This document shows, one piece after another, positions 37,028 through 50,812 of a stretch of 64,000 nucleotides of DNA. The DNA lies in assembly GCA_017590115.1 (NCBI GenBank), contig JAGGNK010000003.1:868001-932000 (forward strand), read 5' to 3'. Source of the DNA: Montifringilla adamsi. Taxonomy: Eukaryota > Chordata > Aves > Passeriformes > Passeridae. The notes below the pieces were generated by a model that was not told where the DNA came from, searched no databases, and saw only the letters and a program-made list of their open reading frames with translations. The translations under genes were made by a program, and so were the position numbers. How positions within the stretch are numbered: the stretch's first letter is position 1; each line of letters opens with the position of its first letter.

Positions 37028-40000
37028 TTGTTATAGGTACAGCTATGATTTAGAAAGGAGAAAGGAGGTGAGATACAGAATTCACATTAGAATTGATTTA
37101 TCCAGAAGACTGATGAAAACCCTTATTTATTAAGAAAAATTAAAAACATATGTTCATCTCTATTTTGCAATGAACTGCATCACTAAAACTGCTTATATCA
37201 ATACTGTTAATCTCAATAGTTTCAAGGGATGCATGCTCTAATACTTGGTACCATCAGATTAGTGCCGATTTTTTTTTCTAATTAAGAATGTTTGACCACA
37301 AGAGGGAGTTCCTTGCCAATGCTTTACCTACCATGAAAGAAGAAAGCGCAGAATAGGGTTGCTTAAAAAAAAAATAGAACTGCTTTCCGTTGTTGAAGGC
37401 TAAGACAGGAATATATTTTGTTGCTTTAAAAAAAATACAACAACAAAAAAAAACAAGTCACAAACAAAAAAACCTCACACAAAAGTCTTAACTCTGAAAA
37501 AATAACATTAACATTGCTCTAAAATAATCTGTTAAATCTTGAAATTTTATTTAACAGTGTCCTTAGTATTAATTTAAAATATAACACAGATATCACTTAG
37601 AAATATAAAAAAAGTCATAATCAAATCCAATGAGCACAAATATAGTGTATTTTTTGCTTTATACGCATTGTATTAAGGTATTCTATGAACTAATTTTAAA
37701 AGTTCTATTCTTAGAACTAGGAAAATAATTATTTGACTTCAATATTCTAATGACTTCTATAAAAATAGACAAATTCAAAAATATTTAAATGAATATTTCT
37801 GATCTTTGTCCTTGTTTTCTTGCTCAAACTACACTCCTCCTTATATTTTGCATTGTTGATCTTACTTTGAATGAAATACTTAATGACTGTATATTACACA
37901 GACCTGATGAACAAAATCAGATTTCCAAAAGAGTGTTTCTTTTCGTGCTTTTTTTGCAATATACCTTATAAGTACCATACAAAGTCGTATTTTTGAGCAT
38001 CTTTTTTTATTTATCTTGAAGGCAAGGTTCAGATTTGGCTTGTAAGAAAGCTGTTGGTAATCTGAAAGGGTAATGTATCTTTATAAACAAGGTTTTTTTC
38101 CACTTGTTCTTATGGAAAACATCCTCAAAAATAAAAAGATTCCACATAAACCTCGTGTATTTCTAGTAGATAAAACCAGATAGCAAGATGGCCCAAAACA
38201 ACGGATGTGAAACATACCATCTACAAATACTCCATAAGTGGAGAAAGCAGGCTATAAAAAATAGAGAAAGGCTTAAAAGAAAGATTAAGTGTTCTATGTG
38301 CAAAAAGAGGCACTTACCTGTACAAGGTGACATAGCAAAGACAAGCCCACCCCTGTCCAGTATGGGCACATAAATGGATATCTGCTACTTAAGAGTCAAC
38401 ATTAGGTGATGGGAAGGCAAATGGAACCAATTTTGCTACATTTCTCATAATCCCAAAAAGGTTGAAAAATCATTTTGAAGTCCGCTACTTGTTCAGAGCT
38501 TCTTTTCTTTTATACTAATAATCTTTTCAATAGATACAATGCTTTCTTTGTGCCTTACATTAGTTAGATAAACTTCAGAAAGTCTTTTTCAGCCAGACAA
38601 AGGCTTTTGACTTTGTCTTAAAACAGCAGTGATGGTCATGGAGAGAGAGAAAAAGCTAAACTTTTGTAAATGTTAGGTATACCCGACAGCAATTTAATCA
38701 GTTTTCCAGTTTCTGTGCATATTCCAAGTGTTCACTTAATTGTAATCATAAATCATAAAAGATGTAGTCCAAAAGCAAAAAAGTCATAAGTGAAATAAAT
38801 GAAACCTGTGAAATCTTTGTCATTTTCTTCTTTAGTTTAACTGGCTTATATATCCTTATTTTTCTTTATGTAATCTCTGGAGTGTATTTTTTTTTGATCA
38901 GACAATAATTCCTGAATGCAACAGAACTCAGTCCTTGATTTTATGTGGTTCAATTGAAAGGCAAATTGTAAATCAAATTCAATGACATGGCTTAGTAATT
39001 GGAAAAGATGGTGACTTTCAGGTTTAGTCCCTTATTTTGTAGAGCTTGGAACTCACAAAATGCAAGTTTTTGTCTATATAGAAATAGGAACTAAAAAGGT
39101 CATATTAACTCTGTTAGGTACATAATTACTTAGGCAGGTGCATGTTCCTTTTTTGCACAATTATTCACTATTGCATAATATAACATTTTATTTTTGCACA
39201 TAGGTCTGGTTATGGCAGACTACTTCTTTACTTCTTGACTACTTCTTTACTAAAACCAAAACCAAAACAAAACAGACAAACAAACAAACAGCAGCAAATT
39301 AACAATCAAACAAAACCAGATCTTTGAGCTCTGTAAAATGGTTTTACCTACTTGAGCATCTACTTACCTACTGCACAAGTGAGTTTAAACAGATTAAGTT
39401 CATTTATGAGAATGCAGAAGAGAAGATTTTTTTTGAATGAAGTATTTACTACAAATTTATAGTGATAGTGAAAAACAAAGTGTTATAAAGGTAGAAGTGT
39501 GGAAAGGAGAAAAGAGATTTCATGTTCTTTGAATATGTCTAGCTGAGACATAAATGGTTAGACTTTCATCAACATAAAATATAACAAGTATTTTTTTTTC
39601 CCCTCTTCTTGGGCAAATGCTTCAGAAGTAAAGGTGGTCTGATGTTTCCATCCATTACTTGAATTATTGATCTAGGATGCAGAGACTAATATTTTACATG
39701 CATTTGAATAATGTTTAGGCATTGACACAAGTTCATATTTAGGATGATTCCTTGATATCATTAAAAAATAATAATAAAGAAAAGAAAATAAAAATTGGCT
39801 ATTTAAAAAACCATTGGGCTTAGTCTGTGTACTTAGAATGAAGGTTTTGACCATTGAAGAATTATCCAATGATAGAATTTGAGTTTATTTTTCTCTTACA
39901 TTTGCACAAACAACTTTGTTCTAAATTGCAGTTTTAAAATAATATGTGTAGCCTTAAGCTGGAGTACAGTGCTTTAATTTTTTTAATGAAAAATATGAAA

Positions 40001-43000
40001 GAACATTTAATATGGAAATAAACTTTCACTGTCGTCTTTCTTGGTCTTTTGAAATTTATTTGATTCAAACATACACGCACACAACATTAAAACCAAATAA
40101 CAGAAACTCGTGTTTTAATGGGCATAACTCTGCTGACTTTTTCATTTTTTTAATAATAAATGACAATTCTGTACAGATATGGAAAAAATTTCTATAGTTA
40201 ATGTTATCTGTTTTCCACAGCATCATCAGCTGTCATGTCTTAAACTTAGAAATTCCTGGCCTTATGAAAACCGTGCAGCTACAGGTTAGGGTTTATTCAG
40301 TTGTTTGTATCAGACAGGAGGAAAAACAGTGAAAATACTTAATCTAATATTTATCCTCTTTACAAATACAACAAACTATTCTCTTTGAGGTAGAAAATTA
40401 TTTGAATAATACTTCAACTACAAGGTAAATTAGCTGTCAATTTTACTTCTGACTTTTTAAAAATTTACAAATCTGTTCATTGAAATCCACTCTAGGATTA
40501 AAAGGCATTAGCTAATCAACTTTACAATTAGCAGTTATCTTCCACGAGAGAGAAAAGATACTACTAGAAGTCTGCAAGAGTTCGTATGTAGATTTTCCTA
40601 AAAAATGAATTTATTATTATTTTCATTCAGTTAGTTAACTTATTTTCATAGTGGCTAAAGGAAACAGACCAAAGGATGTAAATATCTTCTGGTGTTGCTA
40701 AATGGGGGACAGGAGAGCTGTACAACAAAGAAACAGAAACAGATTTGGACATGTCTATATGCCTGTATATAAATATTTTCAAGTAGATATTTTAAGACGA
40801 ATGTTTACATCTTGTTTATATTTTAATAAAGCTATTATTCTCCAAGAATTAGTTTTGTTGTGTTTGGATATAAACATACCCCAAAACTCTTAAGAGTTAA
40901 TAGAGGACAGTGTGTGTTTCTTCCTATAATTTGGTTATGATCTGAAATAGTAGTCATGAAGTCTCACATAGAATGCCATGTTTTTTAATTGGTTTAAAGT
41001 TGTTTAGAAGACAGCGGGGAGATCAGGAGAAGTATTTAGAAATGGGATCTTGAAATCAGATTTAGGAGGAGTGCAATGCAAAATAAGATAGAGGTTCAGG
41101 GTCTAGTAGAAAAGGTAGAACCACAGAGAACCACAAATGGCAAAATTTTTAATTGCTGAGAGATATAAATCCCATGTTGTTCATACCCTCTCATAGAGTG
41201 TGTTTATGGCTTGCACATATAAGAAAATCATATGTTCAATTTTTAGGCTATGTCTTCATAATTATAAGTATCTAGTACAACTGAAGGAGGGGAAGGGAAC
41301 AGCATTAAACAGTGTACGTCTGCATAATTAATAATGCAGCTTGGTGAGTTTGTGCAATGAAACATTGGTGGACTGGCTTAGTTTCCATAAAATAGTGCAA
41401 TCTTTTTATATTCTGAAATGCTTCATGGGTAATATATGAGCATATCTAATGTTTTAGGAGAATTAACTCCTCAGAGCTGTAATCATAGCATGCATCAATA
41501 AAGATAAATACAGTAGGATATCAATTCATAAGCTGGAAAACTTAGAAGCCTCTATACTTTGCTGATTTTCTAATAACTATACAGGCAGATATAAAGAGAG
41601 GTCATTCTGAAAAATCAGTTGGGGAGACAGTGGGCTGCCCTAACTAATGAAGTACTTGATTGTTGTCCCTAGTTTCTTCAAAGACACAGGACACTGTATT
41701 TAACAGATTAGTATTCAAACAACAAATTTATTATCATAATTAGTGAAATACTTTTCATATTTTCCATTTTAATATATCCTTTATGTACCTCTTTTTTGGA
41801 AGTTTCCAGTGTTTCATTACCATGTACATCTGGCTATTAGATTTTTTTTTCTCCATTTAGTATGCAAAGGTGTTGGACAACGTGACTTGTCCAGGCTTAG
41901 AATTTAAAAATAAGTCTTTGGACCCTTTAATTGAGACTTAAACAATGTATCAAAATGTACTTCATAGTTCACTTTCTGTCTTTTTTTCATCTCCCTCTCC
42001 TCTTTTTCATCCTTCATTTACACATAGAAATACACCATGTACCTTATTGCTCTGTTTGGCTATTCTCATTCTCACTTTCATTATCACCACGGAGGTACTA
42101 ATTTTGAACAACAAAAATAGTACTTGTTTCTGACTTTTACTTCCATTCTTATATATTCCTAGAAAGATTGTGAATAATTATTGCAGCTAAAATATTCTAA
42201 AACTGTCCTTGAATAATATTACAGTGTTTACACTGCCAGCTTTTCACCTGTATGCATAGATTACAATCCCCACACTTTTTATGATAATTTCAAATAATAA
42301 TACGTGGATGCAGATGCCTGTAAGGTATTGGAGGTGATTTTTTAAAAGGAATGGTGAAACATTGCATTTCATATTCAGTCTGTGTTTCAATTAAAGTACA
42401 ATTCCAAAATCAGTCCTATAAGAAAAAAAAAATCTTAGAGTGACTATTTCCAATATTGTTTTAATTCTAGATTCATCAGCTCTTTGTGTCCTTTAGACAC
42501 TTACCCCACTTTCATCTTCCTGTGGGGTAACCATTAAACAAATATTACTCCTCTAATTGACATTATTTCTGTGTATCTTTATAAAACTGTCCTGATATGT
42601 GTAGAATGTTAAGTTGGATAAAATGACAGTACAAGATATTATAAGGAGAACCAAGATATATTCTTCTCACATGTAAATGCTATAGTAGGCTGTTGTTGTA
42701 CAGTAGGACTGTAAGGCTGTTCTGCTCCTACAGCAAATCTAAAATATCTTTCTGTGTCACTGTCTATTTTTATGCAAAGCAGCAGCTTTCAGGAATTAGC
42801 AGAGCATAAACATTTTTGGCCCCATCCTCAAAGAGATGGCCATGAGAATTGTTCAGTTCTATTTTCACATTTCATCCTTATTCTGTTCCTGAGGGCTTTT
42901 ATTTATTTCAGTTTTCTTTCTTTCTTTAGTAGAGGTGAAATTAAAGTGGCCCCCAAACAAAAAAATGCATTTTGACTTTCCTGACAATAATTTTATGGAA

Positions 43001-44875
43001 TATTTTTCCTCTGATGTATGGTGCTTATTTTGAAAATATCTCTACTCCTAATCAAACTAGATCTCATTATAGTAAAATTCTTGACCGTTCTTTATTGGTC
43101 AATGAATAAAATTCTGTTTGGGTGTCATGCAATCAATATTCTTTCATTTCTCATTGGCATTTACTTTAGTGTACCTCTATCAACATTTTCTGATAATTCT
43201 GTAATTTGTCATAATTATATGCCACCTTTATCCAGATATTATGAGCAATCTATAATAAGGATAGCAAACATCTCACTATAACCATCCCTTATAAAAGAGA
43301 AATGCTATTCATTGTGACTAAAGAAAACATCTTTTAATGTCATAAGAAACTTTCTGTTCAGTTGCTGAAACTTTTGTCCACTTACACAAAAGAAAGTAGG
43401 AGCTGTTAGAGAAAGCAAATTATCTGATGAACTTAATATTGGAATATATGGATAGATTGTCATTTAAATATCTTTAATGTATCATGAGATCAAAGATTTC
43501 TCTTCACAGGCTGTCACTTCTGCACTTCTCCATACCTTCACTACTTGCAAAATTGACCACTGAAATCTTGTAGTACCACACATGCTAGATAGTTTTCTAA
43601 GTCTTCTGCAGTTGCTTTCCATCTGAGTGCTACCATCACAGGTGTTATTAACAAGCATCATAGTTCACATTTCTCCTATCTTGCAATCTGTACGTTGGCT
43701 GTCTTTTTGGCAGTATATTTATTAGGAAGTAGTAGAGTAGCATTTGGGAACAAACTGACATAAAATGACCCCAAGTACATATTGTATATGTTTCTTTCCT
43801 ACCTTCATATATGCCTAGTATTTACAGATTACTTTGTTATTTAGGTTTTTCATGTTATATTTTTCAATTGTAAATTAGTTGTCAGCTTAGCATTTTCTTT
43901 TAAACTTCTGAGCAACTAGTGGATCTCCTTTCATACCTTCTCTTTTTCAGCCAACCACTCTGCAAGCTGATACGAGTTTTCTCAATAATACAGGTTTGGT
44001 CTTAACCTGGAATTTCTTGTAAAGATAATTTTCTTTTATGCTTTTCAAGTTTCCTTAATTTTTTTATGAAACTGTAATAGCTTTTTAATTTGGGCTTGTA
44101 TCAAGGATTCTGGTCTTGAAGTTTCAAAGGCACTTATGCACAATCACTTTGTAGGATGATTATAATATGGTTAGCTACTGTCTGTGTACCAAATCATGAC
44201 TGGGGATTTAAATAGCTAGCCATTCACATGAACTCCTGACTATAGTAGAACTTCCCAAACTATATGATAACTACAATAACTGCATGTGCAACTGAAGCAT
44301 TTGACTGTGCATTTTTGCACACATGGTTGTAAAACTCATTTTGTATGCATCAAGTGTTTAAGGCTGTATTATAGTAATTGGTAATCATGGATTTGTGGTA
44401 AATTAGCATTTAAGCTATTTTTTGCACAATATTTCAGAAATCCTTGTAGAAATAAGGCTTAAAAGTTTCTTTTCTTTTGTTTATTCTTTTGTGGATTAAG
44501 CAATGCCTATCTTATCTGAAGATAGATGTTAAAATAGTGGTTGTAGTTTTTCAGTTTGGTGAACTGTATTTTAATGACTGGACTTTCTATTTATTAAAAA
44601 AAAAGGGTTAGAAATATTAGGCCCAAAATTAATCATCGATATAAACTTATGTAGACATCCTTTCTTTTTCCCTTTTATGTGCTTACATGCATTTGCCAAA
44701 AATAGACTATGCAGCTCCCAAGGATAATTGGTCTGTTTCTAGAAAAGGTTATTTCTTTAAATTGGTGATTCAATCTGTTATGAAGCTCATTTTTCAGCTC
44801 ATACTTTAAATTAAACCCTGGGGATCAGCTAACCTCAAGATCCTGATGATATGAGAAATTTATATTGTATCTTAC
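37028..44875. other. AT-rich non-coding DNA
   Basis: About 7.8 kb without a supported gene or interspersed repeat. It contains a 19-bp direct repeat and CAAA-rich tract at 39218-39320 and scattered A/T runs. Open frames (up to 87 codons) are hydrophobic, AT-driven translations without recognisable domains. Confidence 0.5.
39218..39320. repeat. 19-bp direct repeat followed by CAAA-rich tract
   Basis: 'gactacttctttact' occurs twice with a period of 19 (39218 and 39237). ACCAAA and CAAA units follow. Confidence 0.85.
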
Positions 44876-45297
44876 TGTCATGGTTTCAGAATGGTATTCT
44901 CCAATTTAGTACTCCCACTTAAACCACGTGCCATTTTCCCACCCCTAATTCACCTGGAGGCACAAAAAACAAAGATCATGGGTAGAGATAAGAACAATTT
45001 ACTGGAAACAGCAATGAGATAGGAAAAACAAACAGTAACAACAAGAATATTAATAACAAAAGGTATAAGAAAAGAGAAGGATTTACCCAGAAAGTCAACA
45101 ACAATAAATAAAACAATACCTGATGACTCCTCTGCCATGTTTTCTCAACCAAAAGGATCCCCATCTCCTTGGAAGTGAGAGTCCCTTCCTTCCACCCCCC
45201 CAAAAAGACATAAGGTCTTATACAATAAATGGGCCAAAGCCATGCCCTGTCCTTTCTATTGCGAAAACTTTACCCTGTCCTGGGTGGAACCAGGACA
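44876..45297 (-). mobile_element. Solo LTR, minus orientation, related to 21848-22256
   Basis: Plus-strand ends are TGTCATGG (44876) and CCAGGACA (45297), inverted termini matching at 7 of 8 positions. On the minus strand the element begins TGTCCTGG and contains the AGTAAATTGTTCTTATCTC-type segment, in which the expected AATAAA appears as AGTAAA. It ends CCATGACA. Flanks CTTAC and CATAC match at 4 of 5 positions, consistent with a decayed 5-bp target duplication. No retroviral genes are adjacent. Confidence 0.85.
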
Positions 45298-46388
45298 CAT
45301 ACCTTTTGCCATAATGAGTAAAGAGAGGAAGCCTAATGCATTCTGAAAGATAAGTTCAGCATATTTTTGATTGCATTTGCTGTAAAGATGTTTATCTCTT
45401 CAAATACCAAAATAATTATCCAGACCTTCCATGATGCAACCAGATTCTTTTTAGACAAAATATGGACAAAACCAAACAAATTATGCTACTGAAAGTATTT
45501 TAGAGCCCAGGAAACCTGCTACTTGAATCCTATAGATCAGGAGTAGAAACTTGTGGAGGTATATGTGAATTAAATCCAGTCTATGTTCATCTTTGTGTAT
45601 GCAGTTACATAGAGCAAAATATGAGAAGTGAAAAAGTGATTATTTTCAGTATTAGTATTCTTTACAGAAGGAAGTCAGTAGGGGTTATTTGAGCTGATAA
45701 CTTTGTACATTACCCATCATTAAGGCACTGTTCACAGCACTTTGGCTTGAGTTTTTCAAGACTGAGATAATATTCCATTTGCTGCATGGCAGTGCGTTTG
45801 TGCACTAAATATTCAACAAACCCAGAGGCACTTTGGAAAAAAAGACCTGTCCCTTTATTCTGCCCTCTCTCTGTCAGTTACCCCATCACAGTAGGATAGA
45901 GTCATGCTATCTCTTCTTTATTTATCACTTGGCTTCAGCATTCTTTCTGTCTTCACAGAAGGGATGGAAAGAGCCTTCCAAATACTTGAAGCACTGCTGT
46001 GTGTGATTTTCTCAAAGGGTTGCCCTTCAAGTTCAAAAGCATCTAGAAACACCCTTTCAGAGTTGGTAAGTGCTCCTAATCACAAAAGCACTTAACTAGC
46101 AATGGTGCTTCCACCGCACACCAAACACTAAAAAAATTCATTATGTCCTGTCTGTCTTGACTAACATTTTGTCATTTCTCTTACACAAGACAAGGTAGCT
46201 TCCAGATTCCTTTCAGTATCTAAATTTTAATAGATGTATACAATGGACAATTCCACATTTCTTTCCATTTTGATGGCTATGGACATCTCTGCTTATACAG
46301 AACTCCTCTAGCAATTTCAGTAATTTTTTTTGCTGTTGCAAAGTCGAGCTTTCTTGTTGGTTTAGAATTTTAAAATATTATCACAGAC

Positions 46389-46496
46389 AGTGTGAGCACA
46401 GCAAGGGAATGAACCTCATGAAGGTTCTAGACACATTTAGATGGTGTGAGCACAGCAAGGGAGTGAACCTCATGAAAGTTCTAGACACATTTAACT
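46389..46496. repeat. 54-bp tandem duplication
   Basis: Two units, about 46389-46442 and 46443-46496, share 'tgtgagcacagcaaggga' and 'gttctagacacattta' with only a few differences. Confidence 0.93.
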
Positions 46497-48239
46497 ACCA
46501 TTTGTGAATTAACGTTCCACATCATCCAGGATTTCAGCCCACAGATTTGTACACCATAACTATTAGGCTGATCCTGTGTAGGAGGAAAACATTAAATAAT
46601 AAGTGTCTATGATTTAGCAACCAAAGAAAGGAAATAGTTAATTTACAACTGTCTTAAAAATTGTGTATCAACAAGAAGATACTCAAAAAAACCCGACGTA
46701 CACTTACTTATGTAGTGATAGAACACATGAAGAACTGAACAAATGTATTTAACATTTGTTGAACATTTAATTTTTCTTTGGTAGACAGAGTACAGTAGAT
46801 AAAAGCAGTACCTTTTATTGGAGCAACAAAGAGCAGCCAGGCTTTGAGACCAGAAAGGTTGCATCTTCAGTTTCCACCTTATTGATCTTGCCCTTACAGA
46901 CCAGATCAACTACAAATATTTTCTGTATGCTTTGAATGATACTTTTCTCCCTTTGAGATTTAATTTTTCTTTTTCTGATCAATAATAAAGGAAGACTTTG
47001 TGTAGAGAACTACAATGAAAAAAAAATGTAAGGAAAGCAATTCTTTTATAGTAGCCATCTGACTGATAATAACAGCAAAATCAGAACTATTTTTAATGAT
47101 GGAAAATGGAATTAAATGCTGAAACCACTCCCTTGTGTTGCTTTAATGTATCCCAAAATTTATTTTGAGGTGCATTTGAAATCAAGAGATTGTACGTTAG
47201 CGTCTGAGACCACCCAATGCTCCCATCAAAAGCATATTACTTAAAAGGATTAAAAACAATCTAACTTTGTTCTCTCCCCCTTGTTCCCCGCTCCCCTCCC
47301 CTGAAATAGACTATATTTTTATTTAACCTTCTTGCTAATCAAAGAACTAGAAGGTAAGTATTGTCCCTAAGGCTATGTGACATCTGTCTCAGCACATTTA
47401 CAGTTGTAAGAATTTTTTGCATTCCTCTTTAATTGTCCCACCTCAGTGATTACACAAACAAAAAATTACAATTTTAAAAATGGTTCACTTACTCTTCAAT
47501 CAGAGGAAAAAAGCAGCAAGCTTCCAGAAAAAGTTTTATTTGTTTGTTTCAAATGGCAGGTCACCTTAAAATTAAATCTGATGGATATGGAAGGAACACA
47601 AAACCCTTATTTTATTTGGCCCCAAATGGCAGTTGGTGACTGAAAATCTAATCCCCCATTTTAAAAGTGTTAAATAATATTTTTATATCTTTTTGGAGGA
47701 TTGAATGGGAAATAAAACATATTTCTGATTAGTATTCCACCCAAAAATTGCTTTCTCAACCCTTACCATATTTTGTGTGTGCTCTGCTTCAACTACAAAC
47801 AACTATATTTTCATTTTTTTAAAATGAAATATACAGGCATTCTGACTGCAGCACATTTTAAATAATAGTACAGTTCTAATACCTTTTGTTGTGCTCACAG
47901 TATTGCTTATATAGCTACCTGTAGAGAAGTTACCATTAAATACTAGTTAATTTTTTTAAACATGCCACCACGAGTTCATGGTTTGCTACATGACCTATAT
48001 AACTAGTTTGTGTTTAGCCATGTCCTCCCAAACCTTTTTAAGACTGACCACATACACGCTAAAATCTTTAAATAAGATATCATGGCTATGTGTATCTGTT
48101 GCTTTAAGGTGTAGAACATGTATACTTAACAGTGGAAAAGATATTAATCTGCTTAGGACAAGGATCTCTAGGTGAAAATATGTAGTTAATGGAGGAAACA
48201 ATTTCAGTAATTCCTGGTCCTGAAAATAAGAAATTATGC

Positions 48240-48720
48240 AGTTAGGATAATAAATAAAATTTTGACAATGCTTTATTTTAATGGCACGTGAATTAAAACT
48301 GCATTACAATGAAATTGCTGCAGAACATCCACATTAATATCAAACGAATTCATTATGACCAGCACCAGTACAATGAATACTAAATGAATTAATAATAATG
48401 AACCACTTAAAGCATTACCTAATTGTTTTATTTCATTTTTATGTATATTTTTGTCCAAATTTAACTGTTAGGTTAATAGACAATGACATCCGGTAATTAA
48501 TTTCAACACCAAGTGTTTGTAAGTGATTACTTCTACACCAGATTCAGTAAAGCCTGCTGCATATCTAACATTGATCAAATGTCTCTAAAAGACCCATCTG
48601 TTGCCCCAGATATTTTGAATCATGTTGATGCAAAATGATCAGCCAAGACATATTAAAGATTTAACAACTCCTAATGGTCGGTGATAATCTTGTTCCTTGA
48701 AATGACAATTCATCTTTCTT
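48240..48720. promoter_or_regulatory. Candidate conserved non-coding element (inferred)
   Basis: It is dense in ATTA/TAAT cores (for example near 48385-48400 and 48495-48502) with few long homopolymers and no coding potential or repeat similarity. The texture resembles homeodomain-rich enhancers, but nothing in a single genome can prove conservation. Confidence 0.2.
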
Positions 48721-49859
48721 TCAAGAGTACTGAGTACTTTATACAGGTGGTTATTAAAGATATCCTACAAACAAAGAAATGGGTGGAAGCACATAAGATG
48801 GTTTTTCTGTGATAACTGTTTCTCTGTAGTCAATTATGGAGACCTCAAATCCTCACAAAATTTGATCTGTTCTTCCTTTCCTTATACACATTATGACATA
48901 TTTTAACTTTTTTTATAATCATAAATTATTAGTATATATTGTATAATCCTATGAGACATAGTTTGTAGCATTTTGATTTAAAAATTAAAAATTATATCTT
49001 CAAAGCCAATGCACACCGTTTCTCTATTTTCCATTAGCAAAACCTATATCTCTTTGCATTCCTTTAGAATTATGTTGCATTCCACCTAGAGTTATGGTAG
49101 GGTATCTGGATCAATTCCTCCATGGCTAAGTACAACAGCGGATGCTGAAGGAGAAAACACATTGCTTTGTGAAAGGTTTATTTTTTTAACATGCGAATTC
49201 ACTTATACTTCCACTTATAAAGCACCCATAAAAAAAAAATATACTGGGGGAGGCAGAGAGTATTTTAATTAAGCAATTTGGTAACGCGTATAAAAAAATT
49301 ATAACATCAAAAGGAAAAGTATGAAAACTTCCTAGTTTCAGGTTTAGTATCAGGTCACAAAATGCTACCTAGTAGTTCTGAATAAGAGGAAAATCCAAAG
49401 CATTTTAAACCAAGCAAACGTAGGGATATTCTTTTAAAACAAATATTTGCTTTCATTTGCTTACTAGTTTTTGAGAAGAAACAATATCTCCTACATTCAC
49501 AAAATATATCAAATGCTTACCTATTGCAGCTTACTACAAACTCTGGGATTTGGGGCAGAGTTTTTTGGGTGTTCTAAGATTCAAAGGTCCTTTAGCTTTC
49601 ATGGAAAATTAGAATTTTTAGAAAATATTATTTTTCAGTTATAATTTTTGAAGCCTTTCTCCATAAAAAGCAAGCATTGAATTGAATCTGTACTACCAAA
49701 TAGTAAAGGATGTTTCATTTATCAGCATCTGTCATTCAGTTGTGCTGGAGATGTAAAGAAATAGTAAGATTAGGAGGACTGTTCATTTTCCTATTTTTCC
49801 TTACAATTAATCTGATTTTGAAACTTATCTTTTGTGCAACTGCCTCTTGAATTTTCTTG

Positions 49860-50502
49860 CAGATTGTGAAAAACGCCAATCACTTGTTTTTAAAATGTTT
49901 AAAAGTTTAATCATAATAAAATGGTTATAACGATAGTAATATAATTAGAGTAATAAAATTTGAACAATTGAGATTAGGACAATATAAGACAATAAAAACA
50001 AAGAGTGACGGACGTCCGGATACCTTTTGCTGGGCAACACAAGCCCAAAAAAGGACACACATTAACAGAGGATTAACCCTTGAAAACAACAGCCTGGTGC
50101 ATATTCATACATCACATACATGATGCCTAAATTCCATTCAAACACAGGACTTTGTTTGGTAATCCTCAACTTCTCCTCTTAATCCAAACAGCATCTTTTT
50201 GACTGAACAAGGCAGCAAGAAGTTAGTTTCTCCTGATAAAAGAGCAATAAATTCTCTTTCTCTGAAAGATTTAGGTGTCCTGGAGCCGCCATCTGGTGGG
50301 AGCACCTCATTCCTTTCTAAAAAGAAAACATTCCACATACATAGTTCCTATTTTAACTACAAAAGTTACCTTTTAACTATGAAACTACATTTACCATACT
50401 GTTAAAATGTTTATACAGCATAACTTTCCAACATAGCACATGTAATATTCATTTTAATATTTGCAAAAAGCCAATCGTAAAATACGCATTTTTCACACAG
50501 AT
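49860..50502 (-). mobile_element. Solo LTR with perfect 5-bp target duplication (LTR 49865-50497)
   Basis: The 633-bp element starts TGTGAAAAACGCC (49865) and ends with GCATTTTTCACA (50497), giving inverted termini that match over most of the first 12 bases. CAGAT flanks both ends (49860-49864 and 50498-50502). A 5-bp duplication is usual for ERVL-type and spumavirus-like elements. I recall this family as frequent in songbird genomes. The minus orientation is inferred from the AT-rich, polyadenylation-like part lying at the left end. It contains a YY1-like GCCGCCATCT site near 50284 and CpGs at 50009-50019. The 66- and 68-codon frames over it are not genes. Confidence 0.9.
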
Positions 50503-50724
50503 AATGCTACAAAATAGGAGGATGGTCAAGGTAAACTGTAGGATTGCCAATAAAGCCTGTTGCAGTTCAGTAACATCACCTGAGTAAAGAGTGCAGCCAA
50601 GGTCAGATTTCAAGGTCACACAGGAACTTCAAAACAAGGAACAGATGACAGACTTACTGTTGTGTCCATCCAAGCCTTAAACACAATTTGCATCCTAGAG
50701 TGTCATTTAATATTTTTCTTTCAT

Positions 50725-50812
50725 AAAATCATAGACCCATAGAATGGTTTGGGTTAGAAGGGACCTTGAGGAACATCTAATTCCAATCCTCCTCTGCTAT
50801 GGAGAGCAGACA
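50725..50812 (-). mobile_element. CR1 LINE 3' tail fragment
   Basis: The plus strand reads 'aatggtttgggttagaaggg' and 'accttgaggaacatcta', the reverse complement of the conserved CR1 3' end. It is preceded by the ATCATAGA-type tail. Only about 85 bp are present, an extreme 5' truncation. Confidence 0.9.

Larger units (their letters stand above)
45298..49859. other. AT-rich non-coding DNA
   Basis: No gene is recognised. It contains a 54-bp tandem duplication (46389-46496) and a segment of conserved-element texture (48240-48720). Confidence 0.5.
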
